From positions 1 through 64,000 of the IMG/VR virus record IMGVR_UViG_3300010885_023630: a DNA stretch of 64,000 nt. The stretch is one strand, 5' to 3'. The position numbers and the translations under genes were made by a program. Of this stretch, positions 41,463 to 49,429 are shown one piece after another. This DNA comes from a virus. The notes below the pieces were generated by a model that was not told where the DNA came from, searched no databases, and worked only from the letters and a program-made list of their open reading frames with translations. Numbering within the stretch: position 1 is the first letter of the stretch; every line of letters starts with the position of its first letter.

Positions 41463-42403
41463 AAAAAGTATTAACTATATTATTAATGAGCCTGGCTACA
41501 CTAGCTGGCGCACAGACAACATTCCCTAACAAGCCAGTTAGATTTATTTTGTCGTTACCGGCCGGTTCCGGCCCCGACGTTGTGTCCAGAAAAGTAGCAG
41601 AGGTCTTATCGGAAAAATGGGGGAAGCCTGTTATTGTTGAAAACAAGCCTGGAGGCGGAGGTAGCATTGCTATCAATTATCTTGACAATGAACCCGGCGA
41701 CGGATATAATATTGGATTTTTTGACGCAGGTGCTATTGTGTCGTATCCTGTGTTGTATAACAAGCCAGAATTAATTGCCACCATTGAACCAATTCGTCCG
41801 TTATTTACAGCACACATGGCATTGATTACTTCCACAGACATTAAGAACTTTAACGAACTTAAACAATTAATGGCCAGTAATACTAATTACGGATCATGGG
41901 CAGTCGGGTCATCTGGGCACTTATCTGGTGCCGAGTTTGGCGCTCAAATTCGCACAGGTATGGATCATGTTGCTTATAAAGAGTACCCAGCGTGGTATAT
42001 TGATATTTCTAATAAGCAAATTGCGTACGGGTTTGGTAGTATCGGGTCGTCACGTGCTATGCGTGAGGCAGGACGTATTCACTACTTAGGTATTTCAGCT
42101 AGTAAGCGTGATCCAAACTGGCCCAACGTGCCCACTATTAAAGAACTAACAGGTGTAGAATTAAAGACTCCCCCAAGTTGGTTAGCATTTTATATTCGCA
42201 AGTCCGTGGACAAAAACATTAAAGTACAAATAGAAAAAGACATGCGAGAAGCCGCGCAAGATCCTCGCGTTAAAGAAGCTATTGCTAAATTAGATTATGT
42301 TGATTACGGTTCTATGTCGTTGCCAGAGTTTAATCGGTTGGTAGCACAAGATATTGTTAATTATGGAAATGTTGCTAGAAAGTTTAACATTAATGTACAA
42401 TAA
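41459..42403 (+). CDS. TctC/Bug family periplasmic solute-binding protein
   Basis: 314 residues, GTG start at 41459 overlapping the previous stop (GTGA) with AAAAGGA upstream. The N-terminus is a typical Sec signal peptide (MKKVLTILLMSLATLAGA, cleavage likely before QTT). The mature protein matches tripartite tricarboxylate transporter receptors: FPNKPVRFILSLPAGSGPDVVSR, EKWGKPVIVENKPGGGGSIA, then a NVPTIKEL-type segment (WPNVPTIKELTG) and APSW-like PPSWLAFY. Such proteins bind organic acids in the periplasm and hand them to TctAB; no membrane subunits are encoded here, so it would have to use host TctAB. The family is strongly expanded in Betaproteobacteria. It is flanked by ANL ligases, suggesting uptake plus activation of one acid (inference). 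Confidence 0.9.
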   Translation: MKKVLTILLMSLATLAGAQTTFPNKPVRFILSLPAGSGPDVVSRKVAEVLSEKWGKPVIVENKPGGGGSIAINYLDNEPGDGYNIGFFDAGAIVSYPVLYNKPELIATIEPIRPLFTAHMALITSTDIKNFNELKQLMASNTNYGSWAVGSSGHLSGAEFGAQIRTGMDHVAYKEYPAWYIDISNKQIAYGFGSIGSSRAMREAGRIHYLGISASKRDPNWPNVPTIKELTGVELKTPPSWLAFYIRKSVDKNIKVQIEKDMREAAQDPRVKEAIAKLDYVDYGSMSLPEFNRLVAQDIVNYGNVARKFNINVQ

Positions 42404-43865
42404 TAAAATCGTAACAAGACATTGCGTCAATCCAGACATAATCATACATCGTCATAATATCGACGGTACTCCTACACGCTCATGGAATTACCAAGAGTTT
42501 AGTGATATGGTTAATTTCTGGAAAGTAATGCTAGTAGAAAAATATGATCCTAAGCCCGGGCAAAAGGCGTTTGTGTATGGTACTCCAGGTATACACTATT
42601 ATACAGCACTATTTGCCGCAATAGAACTAGGACTTGTTATGATTATCGACTGGCCGCATTGTCGTAGCGAGGAAGACTTTAAGAGTTATAAAGTTAATAT
42701 GTTCGGTAAGTTGGATTTTGTTATTACTGAGCGTATAGATTTTTTACGACCCGAGAGTCCAGAGTATCAGCCATGGGAACATGCTCGCAATACACAATTA
42801 TCGAATACTCAAGTATATTTTGATGAGTTAGACACGTATACTATACAAGATAATTCCAGGTACGAAGAAATTTCTAATCGTATTGTTCCTAAACCCGACG
42901 ATATAATGCTTGAGTATTGTAGTAGCGGCACAACCGGTACTCCTAAAAAATTATACGAAACTCATAAAAAGATATATCGTATGGCTGAACGTTTAGGGAA
43001 ATACTTTGGATACAAGGCTGACGATAAATGCTTACACACTAACAACATACACCACGGTGCTAGTTTGTGTTACTACTGGTTACCTACATTTATGATTTGC
43101 CGCGAGCATTATAGTCAGGATCCTAGAGTATTGCTTTCATTGGACTGGATTAGAAAAGAAAAAATTAATCAAATGTTTTTATATCATCCGTCAATGTTGC
43201 TATCTTGGTTAGTAGGAACTAAACCAGTTGATCATGAAGTTAATATTGTTACACTATATCAGATTACCAAAGAAGTTGCTGGCTTAATGAAAGAAAAAAA
43301 TATTACTAGTGTACAAACTAGCTTTGGTGACACTAGTATTGGGTTAGGATTCTTTATTAAGAAAGTTACACAGGAAACTGATTTAGCATCGTATAATGTT
43401 ACTAATATGGGCCCACAGCTAGATGATAATTTTTTCCTACTAGAAGTCAGAGACGGTCTGTTGTATATTTCGTGTCCCGAAATGGGCGAAGGTTGGCGCA
43501 CTAGCGACGATGTGTTTGATTTAATCGATGGTGACTTTTATTTTAAAGGTCGCGCAAATTTATACAGAATCAATGACGAATGGATTTCATTGAATCAACT
43601 AATAGATAAAGTAAATCAGTTATTTGGGGAAAACAAAGCGGCAGTTGTAGTTGATGCTGACGCACAAAAATTATATTTAGGTGTGTGGGAAGAAAATCCC
43701 GAAGCCGAACAAAAGTTTAACGAGTACTTAGAATCGACGTGGCAATTACTTAGACTGTCTTATGTATTACGCGGTTACACCTACGATGACTTTTACAATA
43801 GTCGAAAAATTGATAACTCCAAAATTCGAGATTATTGTCGTACTCGATTAGGTTTATCTTCTTAA
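42393..43865 (+). CDS. ANL-family adenylate-forming enzyme (acid ligase), copy 2
   Basis: 490 residues from the ATG at 42393, overlapping the TctC stop by 11 bases; the in-frame upstream ATGs fall deep inside TctC. Clear paralogue of the enzyme at 39954: EYCSSGTTGTPK (about residues 173-184), NNIHHGAS, TSFGDTSIGLGFF, WRTSDDVFDLIDG (the TGD equivalent with Asp kept), GRANLYRINDEWI (A8, with Asp of GRxD changed to Asn) and SRKIDNSKIRDY near the end. Expected to adenylate a carboxylic acid; substrate unknown. It is followed by gp46 after 22 bases. Confidence 0.82.
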   Translation: MYNNKIVTRHCVNPDIIIHRHNIDGTPTRSWNYQEFSDMVNFWKVMLVEKYDPKPGQKAFVYGTPGIHYYTALFAAIELGLVMIIDWPHCRSEEDFKSYKVNMFGKLDFVITERIDFLRPESPEYQPWEHARNTQLSNTQVYFDELDTYTIQDNSRYEEISNRIVPKPDDIMLEYCSSGTTGTPKKLYETHKKIYRMAERLGKYFGYKADDKCLHTNNIHHGASLCYYWLPTFMICREHYSQDPRVLLSLDWIRKEKINQMFLYHPSMLLSWLVGTKPVDHEVNIVTLYQITKEVAGLMKEKNITSVQTSFGDTSIGLGFFIKKVTQETDLASYNVTNMGPQLDDNFFLLEVRDGLLYISCPEMGEGWRTSDDVFDLIDGDFYFKGRANLYRINDEWISLNQLIDKVNQLFGENKAAVVVDADAQKLYLGVWEENPEAEQKFNEYLESTWQLLRLSYVLRGYTYDDFYNSRKIDNSKIRDYCRTRLGLSS

Positions 43866-43875
43866 CTTATTATGT

Positions 43876-43881
43876 TATACT
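43876..43881 (+). promoter_or_regulatory. 46: -10 element (TATACT) just upstream of gp46
   Basis: TATACT ends 6 bases before the gp46 ATG at 43888, the same spacing as at gp47. A -35 box is poor (TTTATC at 17-base spacing). No Shine-Dalgarno sequence is present. Confidence 0.45.
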
Positions 43882-43887
43882 AACTCA

Positions 43888-45657
43888 ATGTTTAAAATAA
43901 AAACTCTAACGGTTAAAAACTTTATGAGTGTAGGCAATACTACACAAGCGGTTGATTTTGATCGACGTGACTTAACACTGGTTTTGGGCGAAAATTTAGA
44001 CTTAGGAGGAGACGACTCCGGCGCACGAAACGGTACAGGTAAAACAACTATTATCAACGCATTGAGCTATGCCCTGTACGGTAACGCCCTTACTAATATT
44101 AAAAAAGACAATTTGATCAATAAGACCAATACCAAAGGCATGATGGTTACTATTGATTTTGAAAAAGAAGGAGAATTATATCGTATTGAGCGTGGGCGTA
44201 AACCTAACATAATGAAATTTTGGGTCGGTGATAACGAAAAAGAAATCACTGATGACGCACAAGGTGACAGCAGAGAAACACAAGCAGACATTGAACGTAT
44301 GCTAGGCATGAGCCACGACATGTTCAAACATATTGTAGCTCTTAACACCTACACTGAACCTTTTCTTGCCCTTAAAGCAAACGATCAGCGTACCATCATT
44401 GAACAATTATTGGGCATTACACTACTAAGCGAAAAAGCCGATCGTCTTAAAGAACAAAACAAAGCAACTAAAGATGCTATTACACAAGAAGAGTTTCGTA
44501 TTAAAGCTGTTGGTGATGCCAACAAGCGTATTGAAGAACAAATCGAAGCACTTAAACGTAGACAAACAATGTGGATCAATAAACATGCTGAAGATACAGG
44601 GAAATTACAAACCGCTCTCAGTGAGCTACTCAAAATTGATATTGATGCGGAAATTGCGGCACACAAGGCTCTTGCTGAATATAAGTCAAAGAAGAAAGAT
44701 ATCACTGATTTATCATCCTATATTTCACGATGCGAACAGGACGAAGTACGTGAAAATCGGCTTATTGAAAAGCTCAGGAAAGACATTGCGGCACTCAAAG
44801 ACCATAAGTGTCACTCCTGCGGGCAAGATCTCCACGACGAAAAACACGAGTCTAATTTAACCAGCAAGAAAAAAGAGCTACAAGAAGCTGCATTACAAGC
44901 ACTATCTACAAACACGCAGTGGATGGAACTCACAGATGCGCTTAAAGAGCTAGGCGAGCTAGGCGTTAAACCAGAAACGTTTTACGACAAAGAAGAAGAT
45001 GCTATCCATCATCGTAGTACGTTAGCTAACTTACAGCAACAAATTGAAACCAAGTCCACAGAACAAGATCCGTACCAAGAACAAATTCAAGAAATGTCAG
45101 AACAGGCACTAGAGGAAATTAGCTTTGACCTTATTAATGAACTTACAAATGTCAAGGATCATCAAGAGTTCTTGTTAAAACTATTAACAAACAAGGATAG
45201 TTTTATCCGCAAACGAATTATTGATCAGAATTTAAGTTATTTAAATGCCCGCTTGGGACAATACCTGGACCGTATTGGCTTACCACACACAGTTAAGTTT
45301 AACAACGACTTGACTGTAGCCATTACAGAATTAGGTAGAGATCTAGACTTCGACAACTTGAGTCGTGGAGAACGTAACCGCTTGATTTTATCCTTGAGTT
45401 GGGCGTTCCGCGATGTTTGGGAAAGCCTATATCAACCCATTAACTTGTTGTTCATTGACGAGTTAGTAGACAGCGGTATGGATAGTTCCGGAGTTGAAAA
45501 CTCTTTAGCTATCCTAAAAAAGATGAGTCGTGAAGCTAACAAGTCAATTTGGTTAGTGTCACACAAGGATGAGCTAGCGGGTCGTGTCAACAATACACTA
45601 CACGTAGTTAAAGAAAATGGATTTACAAGTTACAACACCGACGTCGACATTGCTTAA
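43888..45657 (+). CDS. 46: Recombination endonuclease subunit gp46 (SbcC/Rad50-like ATPase)
   Basis: 589 residues (T4: 560). Walker A GARNGTGKT at residues 45-53; a central coiled coil (about 170-430) interrupted by the zinc hook CHSC (about residue 309); ABC signature LSRGERNR (about 491) and Walker B LLFIDELVDSGMD (about 520), followed by the switch His in VSHKDEL. Forms a complex with gp47 to resect DNA ends for recombination and late replication. Start ATG at 43888 lacks a ribosome site and is 6 bases from a TATACT box. Its 3' end overlaps the next radical SAM gene by 41 bases. Confidence 0.95.
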   Translation: MFKIKTLTVKNFMSVGNTTQAVDFDRRDLTLVLGENLDLGGDDSGARNGTGKTTIINALSYALYGNALTNIKKDNLINKTNTKGMMVTIDFEKEGELYRIERGRKPNIMKFWVGDNEKEITDDAQGDSRETQADIERMLGMSHDMFKHIVALNTYTEPFLALKANDQRTIIEQLLGITLLSEKADRLKEQNKATKDAITQEEFRIKAVGDANKRIEEQIEALKRRQTMWINKHAEDTGKLQTALSELLKIDIDAEIAAHKALAEYKSKKKDITDLSSYISRCEQDEVRENRLIEKLRKDIAALKDHKCHSCGQDLHDEKHESNLTSKKKELQEAALQALSTNTQWMELTDALKELGELGVKPETFYDKEEDAIHHRSTLANLQQQIETKSTEQDPYQEQIQEMSEQALEEISFDLINELTNVKDHQEFLLKLLTNKDSFIRKRIIDQNLSYLNARLGQYLDRIGLPHTVKFNNDLTVAITELGRDLDFDNLSRGERNRLILSLSWAFRDVWESLYQPINLLFIDELVDSGMDSSGVENSLAILKKMSREANKSIWLVSHKDELAGRVNNTLHVVKENGFTSYNTDVDIA

Positions 45658-46609
45658 TTATCGACGCATTCATATTGAGTTGAGCAGTAAGTGTACATTA
45701 AAGTGTCCGCGCTGTCCGCGAACGGAGTTACAGCCCGAACAACTTAACAGAGAAATTAGTTTGTTTGAGTTTCAACGTGCGTTTAGTTCTGACATACTTA
45801 AAGACATACAGGAAATAACATTCTGTGGTGATGTAGGAGATCCTATATATGCTCGAGACTTTTTACGTATTGTAGAATATATCAAGAAGTCGCGTTTTAA
45901 TATCAGTTTGATTATTGTTACTAACGGTAGTTACAAATCTGAGCTGTGGTGGCAAGAGTTGGGTATGTACCTGCGTTACAATGATAAAGTTACGTTTAGT
46001 GTGGATGGGTGGGATCAAGTCAGCAACGAACAATATCGTGTCAATTCGGACTTTGATAGTATAGTTGCTGGCGCTCGTGCGTTGAGAAAAGTAACTCGAG
46101 CGCAGATGAATTGGTCTGCTATCTATTTTAAATTTAACGAAAGTAAAATGCACTGGATACAGGACCTCGCACGTGATTTGGGGTTCGATACCTTTGAGTC
46201 TGTGCTAAGTTCAAAAGTTGATGGTAGATATTTAATCAACGGAGTAGATCCACTAAAGCCATCCAATGGCTACGTTGCTGGTACTAGCCGGTACGAAGTT
46301 AAAACAGAAAAACTTAATGGCAAGGTACCTATTGTATTTTACGACAAGGTAGATCGTCATCCCTGGGCCAAATGTATGAACTGGGAAAAGGAAATGTTTA
46401 TTAATGTAGACGGATTGGTATTTCCTTGTCCCTGGTTTAATAGTGGCTACTTAGAAAACGATTTTGTAGATAAGCATAGAGATAAAATTAATATTAAAAC
46501 TAGAACACTAAAAGAAATCTTAGCAGATCCTCTGTGGGAAGAACTACACACACGATTTGCTGTGGGCCCATTAGAGATTTGTCGATTAAAATGCGAGAGC
46601 TGTCAATGA
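45617..46609 (+). CDS. Radical SAM/SPASM-type protein
   Basis: 330 residues from an ATG inside the end of gp46; a TTG at 45650 is an alternative start. The radical SAM motif CTLKCPRC is at residues 26-33, after HIELSSK. A C-terminal SPASM-like set of cysteines is visible: KCMNW, VFPCPWF and the final CRLKCESC, expected to bind auxiliary [4Fe-4S] clusters. SPASM enzymes usually modify peptides or proteins. It differs from the other four radical SAM proteins here, which carry their extra cysteines at the N-terminus. The stop overlaps the next radical SAM gene (ATGA), so the pair is coupled. Confidence 0.85.
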   Translation: MDLQVTTPTSTLLNYRRIHIELSSKCTLKCPRCPRTELQPEQLNREISLFEFQRAFSSDILKDIQEITFCGDVGDPIYARDFLRIVEYIKKSRFNISLIIVTNGSYKSELWWQELGMYLRYNDKVTFSVDGWDQVSNEQYRVNSDFDSIVAGARALRKVTRAQMNWSAIYFKFNESKMHWIQDLARDLGFDTFESVLSSKVDGRYLINGVDPLKPSNGYVAGTSRYEVKTEKLNGKVPIVFYDKVDRHPWAKCMNWEKEMFINVDGLVFPCPWFNSGYLENDFVDKHRDKINIKTRTLKEILADPLWEELHTRFAVGPLEICRLKCESCQ

Positions 46610-47865
46610 GTAATGTATTTTGTAATATTCCTTGGGTAGAAGTCCATATCAATGCAGATGGGACTTACCATACCTGCGGCGCACAAACCAATCGTATCAG
46701 TGGCACAGAAGAAGCTAAACTGTACAATGTACACAACATGACTATTCCTGCGTGGATCAACAGCGAGCATCAGCGCAGGGCTAGGATTAATAAACTTAAT
46801 AACATACCTGAGTCTGCTTGTGCTATGTGTTATCACGAAGAAAGTTTAGGTAGTAGTAGTAAGCGAGTTAAAGAAAATTTAAAAAGCGGCATTACTGAAA
46901 ACAATTTTGAACTTACATTTATACACAGTAAAGACTATCCCTTGTTTGATTATTCGGCACGTAACAAAGGCTTAACTGATTTTGATCGTCCTACCAGCTA
47001 TCATTTAAGTTTAGGTAACGAATGTAATTTGGCCTGTAAAATGTGTGGGCCTACTGCTAGTAGTCGACTGGCTGTACAAATGATCAAAGAAGGTACATAT
47101 TCTGGCCCGGCACGTATGAACTGGACCGAAGACGAAACAGCGTGGAATCACGTAGTAGACTACATTTGCACTACCGAAAACCTAAAGTTTGTACACCTAA
47201 TAGGCGGGGAACCATTGATGAATCCTCGCTTCGAACAGTTGATAGATAGGCTTTTAGCAGCCAAAAAGACAGATATTTACTTAGGGTTTACTACCAACGG
47301 CACTATGTTTAACCACAATTTAATGACTAAATTATCGGCATTTAGGCACGTAGATGTAGGAGTTAGCATAGAGTGTTGGGGCGAATTAAACGACCTAGTA
47401 AGGCAAGGTTCTACTACACAAACCGTGCTAGATAACATAGATCAGTACTTGAAATACCGTCGACAGGCACACATTTACGTTACGCTACGGGCAGTACCTA
47501 GCGCACTTACAGTACACACGCTAGACGAATTGTATAAGTGGTGTATTACTCGCGAGCTAGATGTGGTAACTAATATATTGGTAGAACCCGAATATCAACA
47601 GATATCGCAACTACCAAAAGAAATTAAAGAACGGTTAATAGCACGTTATGAGCTATGGCAACATAGCGAGCCAGCACCTGCTGACAGTAATCCTAGAGAC
47701 CCAACTTGGTTTAAACAACATATCGATAACGAAATTATGGCAATCATCATGGCACTCAAACAAGAACCCGAACACAATTTAACTGATGAACTTTACGATA
47801 AACTTGAACTTTGGGGTTGGTTTGACCACCCAGAGGTGAAAAAATATTTCTTCATATGCGATTAA
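46606..47865 (+). CDS. Radical SAM protein with N-terminal Cys (twitch-like) region
   Basis: 419 residues from the ATG at 46606, which overlaps the preceding stop as ATGA. N-terminal cysteines C6 and C24 (FCNIPW, YHTCGAQTN) and C72/C75 (CAMCYHEESLG) match the arrangement in the minus-strand proteins at 518 and 1698, with the SAM motif CNLACKMC at residues 140-147 and IGGEPL about 65 residues later. So it belongs to the same family although it lies 45 kb away on the other strand. Substrate unknown; the adjacent SPASM enzyme may act on the same target. Confidence 0.85.
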   Translation: MSNVFCNIPWVEVHINADGTYHTCGAQTNRISGTEEAKLYNVHNMTIPAWINSEHQRRARINKLNNIPESACAMCYHEESLGSSSKRVKENLKSGITENNFELTFIHSKDYPLFDYSARNKGLTDFDRPTSYHLSLGNECNLACKMCGPTASSRLAVQMIKEGTYSGPARMNWTEDETAWNHVVDYICTTENLKFVHLIGGEPLMNPRFEQLIDRLLAAKKTDIYLGFTTNGTMFNHNLMTKLSAFRHVDVGVSIECWGELNDLVRQGSTTQTVLDNIDQYLKYRRQAHIYVTLRAVPSALTVHTLDELYKWCITRELDVVTNILVEPEYQQISQLPKEIKERLIARYELWQHSEPAPADSNPRDPTWFKQHIDNEIMAIIMALKQEPEHNLTDELYDKLELWGWFDHPEVKKYFFICD

Positions 47866-47879
47866 GATAACTAGTATGC

Positions 47880-48308
47880 ATGACTTGGCTTTACGAAACT
47901 TCCACTATAGAAACCTTACCAGAGGACTGTATCGGATTTGTTTATTTGATTACAAATAACATTTCTGGCAGGAAGTATATTGGAAAAAAATTAGCCAAGT
48001 TTAGTAAAACAACATACAAAGTAGTTAAATTAAAAAACGGCAAGAAGAAGCGTAAAAAAATCAAAGGCAAAATTGACTCTGATTGGCAAACCTATTACGG
48101 CTCAAATATTGAACTCAATCGAGACGTAACAGCATTAGGCGAGGAAAACTTTACAAGAGAAATATTATTCTACTGTAAAAGCAAAGCAGAATGTAGTTAC
48201 ATTGAAGCAAGAGAACAATTTTCACACAAAGTGTTAGAATCTGACGACTATTATAACGGACATATACAAGTCCGTGTACATGGCTCTCATATTAAAAACA
48301 AACTCTGA
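47880..48308 (+). CDS. GIY-YIG nuclease-domain protein
   Basis: 142 residues. GFVYLITNNISGRKYIGKK (about residues 14-32) holds the two signature elements (here VYL and YIG), SDWQTYYGSN follows after a very basic stretch (KLKNGKKKRKKIKGK) that may contact nucleic acid, and a conserved Glu lies in YIEAREQF. The family includes homing endonucleases and repair-type nucleases. It is free-standing, not inside an intron, and ends just before the large gene-free structured region, so it could be a mobile endonuclease or act on that RNA or DNA (inference). Confidence 0.8.
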   Translation: MTWLYETSTIETLPEDCIGFVYLITNNISGRKYIGKKLAKFSKTTYKVVKLKNGKKKRKKIKGKIDSDWQTYYGSNIELNRDVTALGEENFTREILFYCKSKAECSYIEAREQFSHKVLESDDYYNGHIQVRVHGSHIKNKL

Positions 48309-48321
48309 CATAAAGTCATTT

Positions 48322-48836
48322 CCCATTATACAGTAGTAGGCTAGCGCAGGCTAAACTTCATGCGCCTATGACAACAGGACCTCGGGTCGCTGGGACGGAA
48401 ATCTCTTTGCTGTAAAAGAGTGCTTAACCACTATCCTTAACAGGACGAGGATCGCTAATTGCCGCGGTTTGGTTATTTGAAGAAATGAATAAGGCTGAAA
48501 AGACGCTCAAGCGATTGAGCACGGTTAATGCGTATGTTAGCGTATATGTATTAATCCGCCGTTGTAAAGACACAACTCGAGGTACCGGACAACCGCCTCT
48601 GTAATGTTGTAACGCTAAGTGACTGTGCTACTCGGATAATGCTACAGAACAATCTTTGCCCTTGAGCGGGCAAAGTGTGACCAATTAATCTGGATAATAC
48701 TAAAAAACAACAATATTAAATCAAAGAAAAAATGTTGTGAGCGTAAGCGAAACAACAGACTTACGTAGTAAGTCTTAAATGAATCATACAATCACAGAGA
48801 TACTTAATATGTTCCTTGCGAACATATGATTCATTT
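48322..48836 (+). ncRNA. Candidate large structured non-coding RNA
   Basis: The 546 bases 48309-48854 hold no credible gene but many stem-loops. Seen directly: GCGCA/TGCGC (48344-48348 with 48361-48365), CTCTTT/AAAGAG (48403-48408 with 48415-48420), GCTCAA-GCGA-TTGAGC (48505-48520, a GNRA tetraloop), GTTGT/ACAAC near 48561-48576, an 8-bp stem CTTTGCCC/GGGCAAAG (48654-48675), a GC-GTAA-GC loop inside GTTGT/ACAAC (48734-48756), AGACTTAC/GTAAGTCT (48757-48775) and a closing stem AATGAATCAT/ATGATTCATT (48778-48787 with 48826-48835). Long-range pairs TTAGCGT/ACGCTAA (48537-48543 with 48612-48618) and GCGGTT/AACCGC (48464 with 48591) are possible. GNRA loops read correctly only on the plus strand. 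It matches the scale of large phage-associated RNAs such as GOLLD, ROOL or T-large, but I cannot assign a class. Confidence 0.7.
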
Positions 48837-48854
48837 TCTTAGATAAACACTAGA

Positions 48855-49088
48855 TTATTTGTTTTTCCAGATGCCATATAGAACCCAAATTGCTACGAGT
48901 CCTACTAGTCCTTGACTACCAATTGCGGCAATGATTGAAGTAACATTTGCTGTTACGGATACTGCCGGGAAGAATGGTATTGCCATACCCTTGAATAAAA
49001 TTTCTAATACAATAGCTAGGGCTATAATGCTTACACCCACATCTGCTAATGTGTTAGACCATTTCTTAATTTGAGTTAAGATTTCCAT
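48855..49088 (-). CDS. Small two-helix membrane protein, possible holin
   Basis: 77 residues with a strong ribosome site (AAAGGAG) before the ATG at 49088. Two hydrophobic segments (about residues 16-38, VGVSIIALAIVLEILFKGMAI, and 49-72, IIAAIGSQGLVGLVAIWVLYGI) are joined by a Pro/Val/Thr-rich loop, with a basic tail WKNK. The size and two-helix plan resemble phage holins, but no lysin gene adjoins it, so the role is open. Its 3' end abuts the structured RNA region, and the two read towards each other. Confidence 0.65.
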   Translation of the reverse strand: MEILTQIKKWSNTLADVGVSIIALAIVLEILFKGMAIPFFPAVSVTANVTSIIAAIGSQGLVGLVAIWVLYGIWKNK

Positions 49089-49201
49089 TTTACGTCTCCT
49101 TTTAAAAACCAGTATTGCTACCGGTAAGTTATTTAGGTACCGGTTTGCAAAAATAGTAAGCTATTATTATACTTTTAACTAAGATGATACTTATTGTACC
49201 T

Positions 49202-49429
49202 CTAGAAAAATGGTAAACCTGACTCTTTAGTGGTTTCCATATTCTTTTTAATGATGTCTTTGATAAGGTCTCGTTCTTGATCGGACAACATTAACGCATC
49301 GTCATAGCTTAACCCGCCACGCATGTGCCAGCTAAAACTTAATGCTTCGTGTCTTATGGCTTTTGACTCTGAATCAAATTTATTTAGATACTCAACCACA
49401 CCCTCGCGGTCAAGAGTCAAAAGCCTCAT
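49202..49429 (-). CDS. Small baseplate-hub assembly protein candidate (gp51 position)
   Basis: 75 residues, start overlapping the gp26 stop as ATGA. Helical, with a recognisable core SFSWHMRGGLSYDDALMLSDQERDLIKDIIKKN and an end KESGLPFF that recurs in small proteins encoded after gp26 in T4-like phages. In T4 gp26 is followed by gp51, a hub assembly catalyst; by position this is its counterpart, though it is much shorter than T4 gp51 (249). Function inferred from position only. Confidence 0.6.
   Translation of the reverse strand: MRLLTLDREGVVEYLNKFDSESKAIRHEALSFSWHMRGGLSYDDALMLSDQERDLIKDIIKKNMETTKESGLPFF

Noticed and set aside
44385-44705. Minus-strand reading frames of about 100 codons opposite gp46 and gp22
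   Set aside because: Ser/Leu-rich shadows of Glu/Lys-rich helical genes; no ribosome site or motif.
1-47865. DNA hypermodification pathway as explanation of the radical SAM and ANL genes
   Set aside because: No base-modifying kinase, nucleotide hydroxymethylase or DNA glycosyltransferase of such pathways is seen in the window; kept only as a remote idea.
47866-47879. TAGTAT box as promoter of the GIY-YIG gene
   Set aside because: Only 3 bases separate it from the ATG and no -35 box is visible.
48309-48854. Group I intron or tmRNA in the gene-free block
   Set aside because: AATTGCCGCGG recalls a group I P element, but the paired R/S core sequences are not found and no split gene flanks the block. 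No GGTTCGAATCC-type T loop or CCA end for a tmRNA or tRNA.
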